A DNA stretch of 64,000 nt from the NCBI GenBank assembly GCA_945874535.1, contig CAMCGZ010000002.1, forward strand, positions 1-64,000, in the 5' to 3' direction. Position numbers and translations under genes: made by a program. Positions 15,588-23,266 of this stretch are shown piece by piece (positions within the stretch are counted from its first letter, which is position 1; each line of letters begins with the position of its first letter). The notes under the pieces were generated by a model that was not told the origin of the DNA, did no database searches, and saw nothing but the letters and a program-made list of their open reading frames with translations. This stretch comes from Bdellovibrio sp. ZAP7 (GTDB taxonomy: Bacteria > Bdellovibrionota > UBA1018 > CAIMNF01).

Positions 15588-18506
15588 ATGGCTAAAGAAC
15601 TGATTATCAATGCAACCCTTCCCGAAGTCCGGATCGCTCTTTTGGAAGAGGGCCGGATTCAGGAACTCCTGATTGAACGGCAAAGCGAAAAAGGAATCGT
15701 AGGAAACATTTACAAAGGACGGGTCACCCGGGTGCTCCCCGGCATGCAGGCCGCTTTTGTGGATGTGGGTCTGGAGAAGGCCGCATTTTTGTACGTGGAT
15801 GATATTTATGTTCATCCGGCGGTGATGGGCGAGGAAACCGAGATCGAGAACGAGCCCGAAAGTGAAGACGAGTCCACCCAGGAGGGCGAGGGTGCCATCC
15901 GCGCTTTTGCGGCCCCCGAAGATGGGGATGATGTTGCAGCGATCACCACGGTCGAGCAAGACGAGTCTTACGGTGAGGGAGAGGGAGACAGTTCCACCCT
16001 GGAATCGCATGCTTCCGAGCATGCCGAACAGGAGCTCACCCGTGATGAATTCGCTGAAGTGGTCCAGGATGCGGTGATGGACCAGGATTCCGAGGACTTC
16101 GAAGAGTCGGAAGAGTCGGAAGAGTCGGAAGAGGGTGACGACACCGACGACCTGGAAGAAGGTGACGAAGGGGAAGAGGGTGCTGAGGAAGGTGCCGCTT
16201 CCGGTGAGGTGTCGGCTGAAGGGGAAGTCCAAGCGGGCGATAACCAGGCTGGATCACTTCAAGCACTGAATGGTGATACCCGCCGCCGTCGCGGTCGTCG
16301 TCGTCGTCGCGGTCGCGGACGGAACGGTGAGAATCGTGGACGTCAGCAGTTCGCCGGAGGCGAGTCCAATGAGGACCCGAACCTGATTCCGGATTCGGTC
16401 AATGAGAACCTGAACGACTCCGCGAGTCTTCAAAGCGATCGCGCTGCGATGTCAGGTGTCGAGGAGGGACCTCAGTCCCAGAATTCCAAATCCAAGAAGC
16501 CACGCCCGGAGTTCCGCGAACAACGCGGACGTGACCGTCGTATCAAGTCGAAGAACATGCGTCCCCGGACCCAAGCGAACATCGCTGATCTGCTCAAAGA
16601 AGGGCAGGAAGTGATTGTCCAGGTCGCGAAAGACCCGATTGCAACCAAGGGTGCGCGCCTGACCTGTCACGTGAGTCTTCCCGGACGTCACCTCGTTTGC
16701 ATGCCTTCCATTGATCACGTCGGAGTGAGCCGCCGGATCGAACGCGACGACGAACGCCGTCGTCTTCGTGATTTCGTCGAAAAAAACCGTCCTCGCAAGA
16801 TGGGCTTCATTGTCCGGACCGCGAGCGGAGGAAAAGACCCTGAATCGTGGATCAAGCAGGATATCGATTATCTCTCCAAGCTCTGGGGAGAGATCCGTAC
16901 CCGGGCCGATGATGTCAGTGCGCCTTCACTGGTATACGAAGACCTGAACTCCACGCTTCGGGCGATTCGTGATTGGGTGAATGAGGATATCGACAGGATC
17001 ATTGTCGACACCCGCTACCATTACAATGAATTACAGGCGTTCGCAGAGCGCTTCATGCCGTCTTTGATCGAGAAGATCGAGTTATATCAGGGCGATATTC
17101 CCGTGTTCGATGCTTACGGCTTGTCGAGCGAGCTCACACGCTCACTCGAACGTCGCGTTTGGTTGAAGAGCGGTGGCTACATCGTGATCGATCAGGCCGA
17201 AGCCTTGGTCGCAATCGATGTGAATACCGGGCGGTTTGTCGGGAAGAAGAATCTCGAAGATACGATTCTCAAGACCAACCTGGAAGCCGCTGAAGAAATC
17301 GCTTACCAGCTCCGTCTGCGGAACTGTGGCGGGATCATCATCGTCGATTTCATCGACATGGAACGCGAAGAGAACAAAATGCGTGTCTACCGCGCACTCG
17401 ATGAGGCACTCAAGAAAGATCGCGCCCGACCTTCCATCCAGAAAATCTCGGAGCTCGGCCTGGTCGAGATGACCCGGAAACGTACCCGGGATACCTTGGT
17501 GCGCTCTTTGTGCGAACCTTGTTCGCACTGCGAAGGGCGCGGGTACATGAAGAGCAATTCCACCGTGGCTTACGAGATCCTCCGGGAGATCGAGAGACTG
17601 AGTGTGGATCGTGAGGCGAAGAAGATTCTGGTTTCGGCCCATGAGGCAGTGATCAATATCCTCGCCATCGAATTGAGGGATGCGCTCGATCAGCTCGAGC
17701 GTCGGTATAACAAGTCCGTTTATCTCCAAACCGTGATGGAATACCATGCCGAGCAGTTCGAGGTGGTGTCCGACCGTGCTCCCAACCGGAAGCAGACGGT
17801 GGACCTGGCCCGTCAACTCCGGATGGAGCGCGAGCGCAGTGATCGTCGCGAAAAGTCGAAGCGGGGTCGTGACGACAACCGTTCGGCCCGTGGTCCGGAT
17901 CAAGAAAGAGGACGGGATCAAGAGAGAAATCAGGATCGGAACCAGGATAGGAATCAAGACCGGAATCGCGATCGGAATCGTGATCGGGATGGTTCCGGCC
18001 ATCAGGGTAAGGTTGCTCCCCAGTTGCCGGCAACGAAACCGAGCGGAAGCTTCATCACCACCCGTGCCGCTGTTCCCGCTGGCGAGGCCGCTCCTGCCGT
18101 GACCGCTCAGGCGGTAATCACTCCTGCAGAAACTTCGGAATCGGAGTGGCGTGAACCGGTTGCTCCGGCCAATCCGGGCATTGAGCCCCGCAACTTCAAT
18201 GAAATGGATGATGAAGATCAACTGGCATACCTCCGGGCCCAGGCGGCCCAGGATGCTGCGATCGCGGGTGCCGGTGGCAAGCCTCCGGTCAATGCGGAGC
18301 AAGGTGGAAACAGCTCCGGACAAAAATGGGGACGCCAGAGGAACAGGAACCGCAATCGCGGACGAGGAGGCAATTCCAACGGAGCGAATCCGAATGGCGG
18401 CCGATTCCGTCCCCAGGATGAGCGGAGCGGGAACGCCGAGCCTCCTGTGAGTGCCGGGACTTCCTTTGATCCTGCTGGAGGTCAAGGAGAGGGTTCGAGT
18501 TCATGA
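15588..18506 (+). CDS. rne: Ribonuclease E/G with a giant insertion in its S1 domain
   Basis: 972 residues. GAGGTGGCTC before the ATG sets the start at MAKELIINATLPEVRIAL. It cuts single-stranded RNA in mRNA decay and rRNA/tRNA processing. The S1 domain begins GNIYKGRVTRVLPGMQAAFVDVG (about 40-62), is interrupted from about 83 to 328 by an acidic stretch (FEESEESEESEEGDD), an RG-rich stretch (RRRRGRRRRRGRGRNG) and a basic linker, and resumes at LLKEGQEVIVQVAKDPIATKGARLT. Catalytic Asp544 (VAIDVNTG) and Asp587 (IIIVDFIDM) keep the 43-residue spacing of E. coli Asp303/Asp346. Zn-link cysteines are in CEPCSHCEGRG. The C-terminus has RDQ/RNQD repeats and an RG-rich tail, likely for RNA or degradosome binding. 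It overlaps prmA by 4 bases. Confidence 0.92.
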   Translation: MAKELIINATLPEVRIALLEEGRIQELLIERQSEKGIVGNIYKGRVTRVLPGMQAAFVDVGLEKAAFLYVDDIYVHPAVMGEETEIENEPESEDESTQEGEGAIRAFAAPEDGDDVAAITTVEQDESYGEGEGDSSTLESHASEHAEQELTRDEFAEVVQDAVMDQDSEDFEESEESEESEEGDDTDDLEEGDEGEEGAEEGAASGEVSAEGEVQAGDNQAGSLQALNGDTRRRRGRRRRRGRGRNGENRGRQQFAGGESNEDPNLIPDSVNENLNDSASLQSDRAAMSGVEEGPQSQNSKSKKPRPEFREQRGRDRRIKSKNMRPRTQANIADLLKEGQEVIVQVAKDPIATKGARLTCHVSLPGRHLVCMPSIDHVGVSRRIERDDERRRLRDFVEKNRPRKMGFIVRTASGGKDPESWIKQDIDYLSKLWGEIRTRADDVSAPSLVYEDLNSTLRAIRDWVNEDIDRIIVDTRYHYNELQAFAERFMPSLIEKIELYQGDIPVFDAYGLSSELTRSLERRVWLKSGGYIVIDQAEALVAIDVNTGRFVGKKNLEDTILKTNLEAAEEIAYQLRLRNCGGIIIVDFIDMEREENKMRVYRALDEALKKDRARPSIQKISELGLVEMTRKRTRDTLVRSLCEPCSHCEGRGYMKSNSTVAYEILREIERLSVDREAKKILVSAHEAVINILAIELRDALDQLERRYNKSVYLQTVMEYHAEQFEVVSDRAPNRKQTVDLARQLRMERERSDRREKSKRGRDDNRSARGPDQERGRDQERNQDRNQDRNQDRNRDRNRDRDGSGHQGKVAPQLPATKPSGSFITTRAAVPAGEAAPAVTAQAVITPAETSESEWREPVAPANPGIEPRNFNEMDDEDQLAYLRAQAAQDAAIAGAGGKPPVNAEQGGNSSGQKWGRQRNRNRNRGRGGNSNGANPNGGRFRPQDERSGNAEPPVSAGTSFDPAGGQGEGSSS

Positions 18507-19525
18507 TGTTCTCTGTCGCCTTCGAGCTCGGTGCCGAGGTCCGATTGGGCCGGGACCGGGGTGAAGGATCCCACACCCGTGAGGATGCGATCGCGCGATT
18601 CAATGATTTCTGCTCCGGGCTCGGAGTGGAGAATCCGGACAGCGAGAGTGCTTTTCTGGGGTTGACCGAAGGTGTCCTTCTGGCTGAAGAGGCCCACGAA
18701 CGCGGATATGAAACCGAATCCTGGGTGCTCGACGAAGGGATGGCACCCCACGAACGCGATTGGCTGTCACAAGAGAAAGAACTGACTCTTTTGGCCTATT
18801 TCCGTGACGAAGCTTCTGCCCGTTCCGCCATGGACTGGTTGCTGAGTGAGTACCACCTTCGCTCGGTGCCGAGACTGAAGGCTGAGGAAGAGCAGGATTG
18901 GAACGCGACTTGGAAAGCGGCTTTCAGCGGAATCGAAGTGGATGAGTTTTTGAAGGTATTGCCTCCCTGGAGTGAAGAGTGGGCATCTGCGCAGGAGTCC
19001 GGTCGGACCGAGGGGATTCTTGTGATCAATCCCGGTGCCGGGTTCGGTACCGGAACCCATGAGACCACCCAATTGTGTTTGAAGGTTCTTCGCTCTCTCG
19101 GCAGTCTGGAAGGCAAGACAGTGCTGGATTTCGGCTCGGGCTCGGGGATCCTCGGGATCCAGGCGGCACGCCAAGGTGCTCGGGTTTACTGTGTCGAGAT
19201 CGATCCCCTGGCGAATGAAAATGCTCGTGAGAACGCCGATCTGAACGGGGTTGCCGAGCGGATCCGTTTTCTCGATGAGATCCCTTCGGAGATCCATGGC
19301 GGGCGAGTCGATGTGTTGCTCGCGAATATCCTCCGCCCGATTCTGATCCGTTTCTCGCCTTTGATTCGCGATTGTTTGAAGCCGAAGTCGGAACTGGTGC
19401 TTTCGGGTTTGATCGAGTCCGATCTCGATGAGGTCATCCGGACCTACCAGGAGGGGGGAAGTCCTTTTGAACTGACCCGCCTCGAGAAAAACGAATGGAG
19501 AGCGCTCCGTCTGAGAAGGATTTGA
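18503..19525 (+). CDS. prmA: Ribosomal protein L11 methyltransferase
   Basis: 340 residues. It trimethylates L11 with S-adenosylmethionine. The N-terminal substrate domain is followed by WNATWKAAFSGIEV and then the diagnostic PGAGFGTGTHETTQLCLK, the SAM-binding VLDFGSGSGILGIQAARQGA with acidic VEIDPLANENAREN, and the motif DVLLANILRPIL. The start lies inside the stop of the RNase gene (ATGA), so both are one operon, linking RNA turnover with ribosome modification. Confidence 0.92.
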   Translation: MMFSVAFELGAEVRLGRDRGEGSHTREDAIARFNDFCSGLGVENPDSESAFLGLTEGVLLAEEAHERGYETESWVLDEGMAPHERDWLSQEKELTLLAYFRDEASARSAMDWLLSEYHLRSVPRLKAEEEQDWNATWKAAFSGIEVDEFLKVLPPWSEEWASAQESGRTEGILVINPGAGFGTGTHETTQLCLKVLRSLGSLEGKTVLDFGSGSGILGIQAARQGARVYCVEIDPLANENARENADLNGVAERIRFLDEIPSEIHGGRVDVLLANILRPILIRFSPLIRDCLKPKSELVLSGLIESDLDEVIRTYQEGGSPFELTRLEKNEWRALRLRRI

Positions 19526-19530
19526 AAATC

Positions 19531-20391
19531 ATGCCGAATCAGTTCAAATTGCACGTTGTTCCTCCTCCTGCCCCTCTCGAATGGACCCATCCCCGTCAGC
19601 TCTTCAAGAAGACGCTCTGGCACCATTTGATCCAGGACTCCCACCCGATCGGGCATTTTTACATTGAAATGGAATCCGAGAAGTCCAATGCCTACGGAGT
19701 GAGCCGGGTGATTACGGGAATGAGCCGCCAGAACCGGAACCTCTCCACCTTGAAGGTGGCTTTGGAACAGATCGGTATGGGGACTTTTTTTTACGATTTT
19801 CCGGGCAAACTCGACTCCGGTGTCGATGCTCGTCGAGGCGTCGAATGGGCCCGTCAAAAGGGACGTCTGAAAACCGTGGTGGTCCCGCTGTCGTCAGAGC
19901 AGGCTGGCTTGCTCTTTGATGAATTGCACCAGTGGGTTCTGAACGGTTCTTTCCTTCATTACGGAGGCGGGCACCAGATCTTACTCGGGCAAGGTTCGGG
20001 TTGTGCTGAGATGGGGGCCCACTTTTTCAACCTCGCTCTTGGCAAGAAGGCGGTTCCAGAGAGCTGGATCCGAAAGGTTTACGCCCCGAATCGCCTCATC
20101 GGGGGTGGAAACACCGGGCGTAAAGTAGGGATGTTGAAGCTGTATCTCGAAGGTCTCGAGTGGGCAAAGGGTCCGGAAGATGGCCGCCTGATCGCCACCC
20201 CGGATATGGAACTCACCTGGGATTGGCTCGAGAAAAATCATCCTGGCAAGCAGGTGGTGACTCTGACTCCGGAGGATTTTCCGGGGACGCTGGAGCCGGT
20301 CGAACGGATCCGTTTCACAGCGGGTTACCCGGTCGCGTCCGAGGAGACTTTGCGCGAGCAGTGGGCGCGGCTCCGGCTGGACCCGGCCTGA
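19531..20391 (+). CDS. Conserved-looking protein of unknown function
   Basis: 286 residues from MPNQFKLHVVPPPAPL; AAGGA 10 bases upstream fixes this start, 5 bases after the prmA stop. No signal peptide. Visible elements: HPIGHFYIEMESEKSN (a His next to a beta strand), YGVSRVITGMSRQN, a Gly/Cys motif YGGGHQILLGQGSGCAEMGAHF split over two segments, and RLIGGGNTGRKVGML. The combination of a His strand and a GxGSGCAEMG stretch hints at a papain-like or acyl-transfer Cys/His enzyme, but I cannot name a family. Its last 77 bases overlap the opposing dipeptidase gene. Confidence 0.55.
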   Translation: MPNQFKLHVVPPPAPLEWTHPRQLFKKTLWHHLIQDSHPIGHFYIEMESEKSNAYGVSRVITGMSRQNRNLSTLKVALEQIGMGTFFYDFPGKLDSGVDARRGVEWARQKGRLKTVVVPLSSEQAGLLFDELHQWVLNGSFLHYGGGHQILLGQGSGCAEMGAHFFNLALGKKAVPESWIRKVYAPNRLIGGGNTGRKVGMLKLYLEGLEWAKGPEDGRLIATPDMELTWDWLEKNHPGKQVVTLTPEDFPGTLEPVERIRFTAGYPVASEETLREQWARLRLDPA

Positions 20392-21538
20392 CCCGGTCCC
20401 ACAGTTGCAGAAAGTGATCGATCACTCTCCGGTCTGTTCGGACCAGCGTGGAGAGGTGGGCGTATTCGAAATAGCCGGCAATCGATGGGTTTTCGCAAGG
20501 AGGCGACAGTCCCTGCAGAGGGGCGTTCGCATCCGACCCGAGTGCGACCCGATGGGCTCCGATTTCGAGCTTGAGACTCTCATGGGTTTTCCTGAAAGCA
20601 GTGAGTCCGCTCTGACAACCGTGCCGATCCGTTTCAGGCTGGAGCATTTCTTCGCTCGGAATGAGCCCCACGACTCCGTCCAATCCTGCCCGGATCTCGC
20701 GGACCAGAGTGGGGGAGAGGCCCCTCTCCGCACGGAACCCGCTCCGGACAGCGGTGTGCGTGACCAGGATCGGGAGGTTCCGTTCGCGCATCACCGGAAT
20801 TAGACGTTCGATCGCGAGATCGTTCGCATGTGAAAGATCCACCCAAACTTGTTTCCGCATCAATGACTCGATCAGTTCCATGCCGAGATCCGAAACACCG
20901 ACCGGACTCCGGCAGATCCCCTCGGGGCACGCACCTCCGCTCCGGATCCAAGAGGTGAGGAACGACCCTGGCGTATTCAGGATCGCGGCCCAGGGGCGCA
21001 TGAGGGCGACTCCTCCGAATCGATCTTCGGTCAGATGAAACGGCGTCAGAATGGCCAGTCCCCGATCGATCCACCTGTCGAGGTCAGTTGGAGTACGGAT
21101 CGCACCATAGGCACCTTCGATCGAGAGGATCAGAACTTTCTTACCCGACTTCAATGCGGTGCGAGCCTCTGACGGAGAGCGGGCCAGGACCCAGTGAGAG
21201 CCCGGAGTATCGACAAATTCGATGAGTTGCCGGTATTCCTCTTCGAGTGCCTCTGTGACATTCGATTCGCGCCCTGGGAGGTGAAGGTGGCTCAACCAGG
21301 GATGACCGTACAGGGCGACGACGATCAATTCAGGACTGTTTGATTGCGCCAAGGAGGTCTTGCTGGCCTTGGTCCGGATCCGGGAGGTCCAATCCAGGCT
21401 CCGGGGGGGTGTCTGAAAGTCACCGATCAATCCCGGGCCCATCCCCGGCTTCATCAGCAAGTGGGCGTGGAGATCGACCTGTGCCGAGGCAGCCGGAAAC
21501 CAGCCCGAAAAGAGGGCGATGATGCAGAGCGGGAACAT
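20315..21538 (-). CDS. Membrane dipeptidase, family M19
   Basis: 407 residues with a short signal peptide (MFPLCIIALFSGWFPAASA). M19 amidohydrolase motifs: VDLHAHLLM (HxH), LILSIEGAYGAI (bridging Glu), VWVDLSHANDLAI (His), PILVTHTAVRSGF (His) and VALGSDANAPL (Asp). It would hydrolyse dipeptides, possibly of mixed chirality, outside the cytoplasm. The C-terminal 25 residues (RVRPGPAGAAPTARAKSP) are encoded in the overlap with the neighbouring gene and may be a late extension. A start codon directly follows an extended -10 box. Confidence 0.85.
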   Translation of the reverse strand: MFPLCIIALFSGWFPAASAQVDLHAHLLMKPGMGPGLIGDFQTPPRSLDWTSRIRTKASKTSLAQSNSPELIVVALYGHPWLSHLHLPGRESNVTEALEEEYRQLIEFVDTPGSHWVLARSPSEARTALKSGKKVLILSIEGAYGAIRTPTDLDRWIDRGLAILTPFHLTEDRFGGVALMRPWAAILNTPGSFLTSWIRSGGACPEGICRSPVGVSDLGMELIESLMRKQVWVDLSHANDLAIERLIPVMRERNLPILVTHTAVRSGFRAERGLSPTLVREIRAGLDGVVGLIPSEEMLQPETDRHGCQSGLTAFRKTHESLKLEIGAHRVALGSDANAPLQGLSPPCENPSIAGYFEYAHLSTLVRTDRRVIDHFLQLWDRVRPGPAGAAPTARAKSPRTRPGNPL

Positions 21539-21544
21539 GCTCCC

Positions 21545-21553
21545 AGTCTAGCA
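21545..21553 (-). promoter_or_regulatory. Extended -10 box of the M19 dipeptidase gene
   Basis: Minus strand TGCTAGACT; six bases separate the box from the ATG at 21538, so the predicted first transcribed base is the A of the start codon. Confidence 0.4.
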
Positions 21554-21559
21554 TGGGGT

Positions 21560-21589
21560 TTGACAAAGAGGGGGCCTTTCCGATTTAAT
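21560..21589 (+). promoter_or_regulatory. Promoter of the oligopeptide-binding protein gene, probably leaderless
   Basis: A perfect TTGACA (21560-21565), 18-base spacer and TTTAAT (21584-21589). Six bases (TACCCC) then lead to the ATG at 21596, with no ribosome site in between. Confidence 0.65.
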
Positions 21590-21595
21590 TACCCC

Positions 21596-23266
21596 ATGAA
21601 AATCAGCATCTTGATCCTCCTCACCCTTGGTCTGATCCCGCTTCATGCAGATGCGGCCACCTCTTATGAGAAGTTTCCAACCCAGAAAAAGGGCGGGACC
21701 TTCACTGATGTGGCGGGAATGACTCCTCGAACCATGGTTCCGATGCTTGCGACCGATGTCGAGTCGATGGAAATGGGGAGCTTGTTTTACCTGCCCTTGT
21801 TCAGCAAGGACGGGCAAACTTGGGAGGATTATCCTTCGTTGGCCGAGAAGCTCGAAATTTCAAAGGATCGTAAAGTTTATACCTACACCTTGAATGCCAA
21901 GGCACGCTGGTCCGACGGCACCCCGGTGAGCGCTGAAGATGTGGAGTTCACCTTTCAAAAGCTCATGGATCCGAAGACCGAGGCGGCCGCTTTACGGTCC
22001 TATTTCGACGGTGTGCAGTTCGAAAAAGTCGACGCGAGGACATTCCGGTTCAAAATCGAGAAACCCAAATTCAATACTCTGACTTCTTTCAATGAATTCC
22101 AGCCGCTGCAGAAGAAACAATTCCAGGGCGAGTCCGATTTCAACAAAACCAAAGAAGGCTTGAAACCGGTGGGTAACGGACCCTTCCGTTTCAAATCCCT
22201 GTCGCGCGATCAGCGGGTGGTGGTGGAGCGCGATCAGAGTTGGTGGGCCAAGGATCTTCCTGCCTTCAAATCCCGGTACAATTTCGATGTCCTCCAGTTC
22301 AAAATCATTCAAGACCCGACTCTCCGCTACGAGAAATTGCTGCAAGGAGAAATCGACCAGACCATCTTGACCTCCGACCAGTTCGTGACCCAGGTGAACG
22401 GAGTCGATCGCGAGCGTTTCGGTAAATCTCCTCAGGATGGAAAGAAAGTCTGGGCCGACAAGCTCAAGTCTTCGGGGCCGATGGGATGGCTCGGAATCGC
22501 CCTGAATCTCAAAAATCCGATGCTTTCGTCGCTCAAGACCCGCAAGGGGCTTGCCTACCTGGTCGATTATTCGGCCATCACCGAGAAGGCGTTTTACGGA
22601 ACCATGGAACAGTCCGTGTCACCGTTCAATTCGGCCTCCGAAAACGTTCACCCGTCGCTCCGGGGTCAGGAGAATCGATACCGGTTCGATCCGAAAAAAG
22701 CCGCCGAGCTGTTTGAACAGGATGGTTGGAAGAAAGACCCGGCTTCTCCGGTGCTGGTCAAGGAGATCGCTGGCAAGAAGGTTCCTTTCAAACTTCAGCT
22801 CAAATTCCCTCTCGCGAGTCCGGCCCAGAGCAAGTCGGCCCAGATGCTGAAAGAAGTGTTCAAGAAGCAGGGCGTGGAGCTCGAGCTGCGTGCCATGGAT
22901 TCCACCGCGATCTATAAGGATTTTGAAGATTCGAATTTCGAGGCCATGATGATGGGATGGTCAGGGACTATGGAGCCGGACCCGAAGCAAATCTGGTCGA
23001 GTGAATCGATGAAGGGTGGTTCGAACAAGGTCTATTACTCGAACCCGAAAGTGGATGCCTTGATCCTGAAGGCCAATTTCGAGTTCAACCGAAAAGCACG
23101 GACCAAGATGCTCCAAGAGATCGGAAAGATCCTTTACGAGGAGCTCCCTTATATTTTTGTGTGCGAACGTCACTTCGTGCTCCAGGGGATGAATTCCCGG
23201 ATCAAATCCCCGATCTGGATCGAGAAATTCGGCTCTTCCTCAGCCAAGGAGATGTTTTATGAGTAA
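21596..23266 (+). CDS. Peptide ABC-type substrate-binding protein (family 5)
   Basis: 556 residues from MKISILILLTLGLIPLHADA (signal peptide). The order of SBP family 5 motifs is clear: YPSLAEKLEISKDRKVYTY, LNAKARWSDGTPVSAEDVEF, then NGPFRFKSLSRDQRVVVERD and KGLAYLVDYSAITEKAF. It captures oligopeptides or similar ligands in the periplasm. No permease or ATPase genes lie beside it. The 3' end overlaps thrS by 8 bases, an unusual partner. Start chosen at the ATG with signal sequence; the frame stays open upstream but that part is non-coding in composition. Confidence 0.88.
   Translation: MKISILILLTLGLIPLHADAATSYEKFPTQKKGGTFTDVAGMTPRTMVPMLATDVESMEMGSLFYLPLFSKDGQTWEDYPSLAEKLEISKDRKVYTYTLNAKARWSDGTPVSAEDVEFTFQKLMDPKTEAAALRSYFDGVQFEKVDARTFRFKIEKPKFNTLTSFNEFQPLQKKQFQGESDFNKTKEGLKPVGNGPFRFKSLSRDQRVVVERDQSWWAKDLPAFKSRYNFDVLQFKIIQDPTLRYEKLLQGEIDQTILTSDQFVTQVNGVDRERFGKSPQDGKKVWADKLKSSGPMGWLGIALNLKNPMLSSLKTRKGLAYLVDYSAITEKAFYGTMEQSVSPFNSASENVHPSLRGQENRYRFDPKKAAELFEQDGWKKDPASPVLVKEIAGKKVPFKLQLKFPLASPAQSKSAQMLKEVFKKQGVELELRAMDSTAIYKDFEDSNFEAMMMGWSGTMEPDPKQIWSSESMKGGSNKVYYSNPKVDALILKANFEFNRKARTKMLQEIGKILYEELPYIFVCERHFVLQGMNSRIKSPIWIEKFGSSSAKEMFYE

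Noticed and set aside
17920-18000. Tandem repeat in the RNase C-terminus as a genomic repeat or CRISPR-like element
   Set aside because: Repeats are in frame (RNQD/RNRD units) and part of the protein; no spacer structure.
17142-18485. 447-codon antisense frame in the RNase E/G gene
   Set aside because: Shadow of a GC-rich gene with repeated RDRN/RDQ codons; no protein features.
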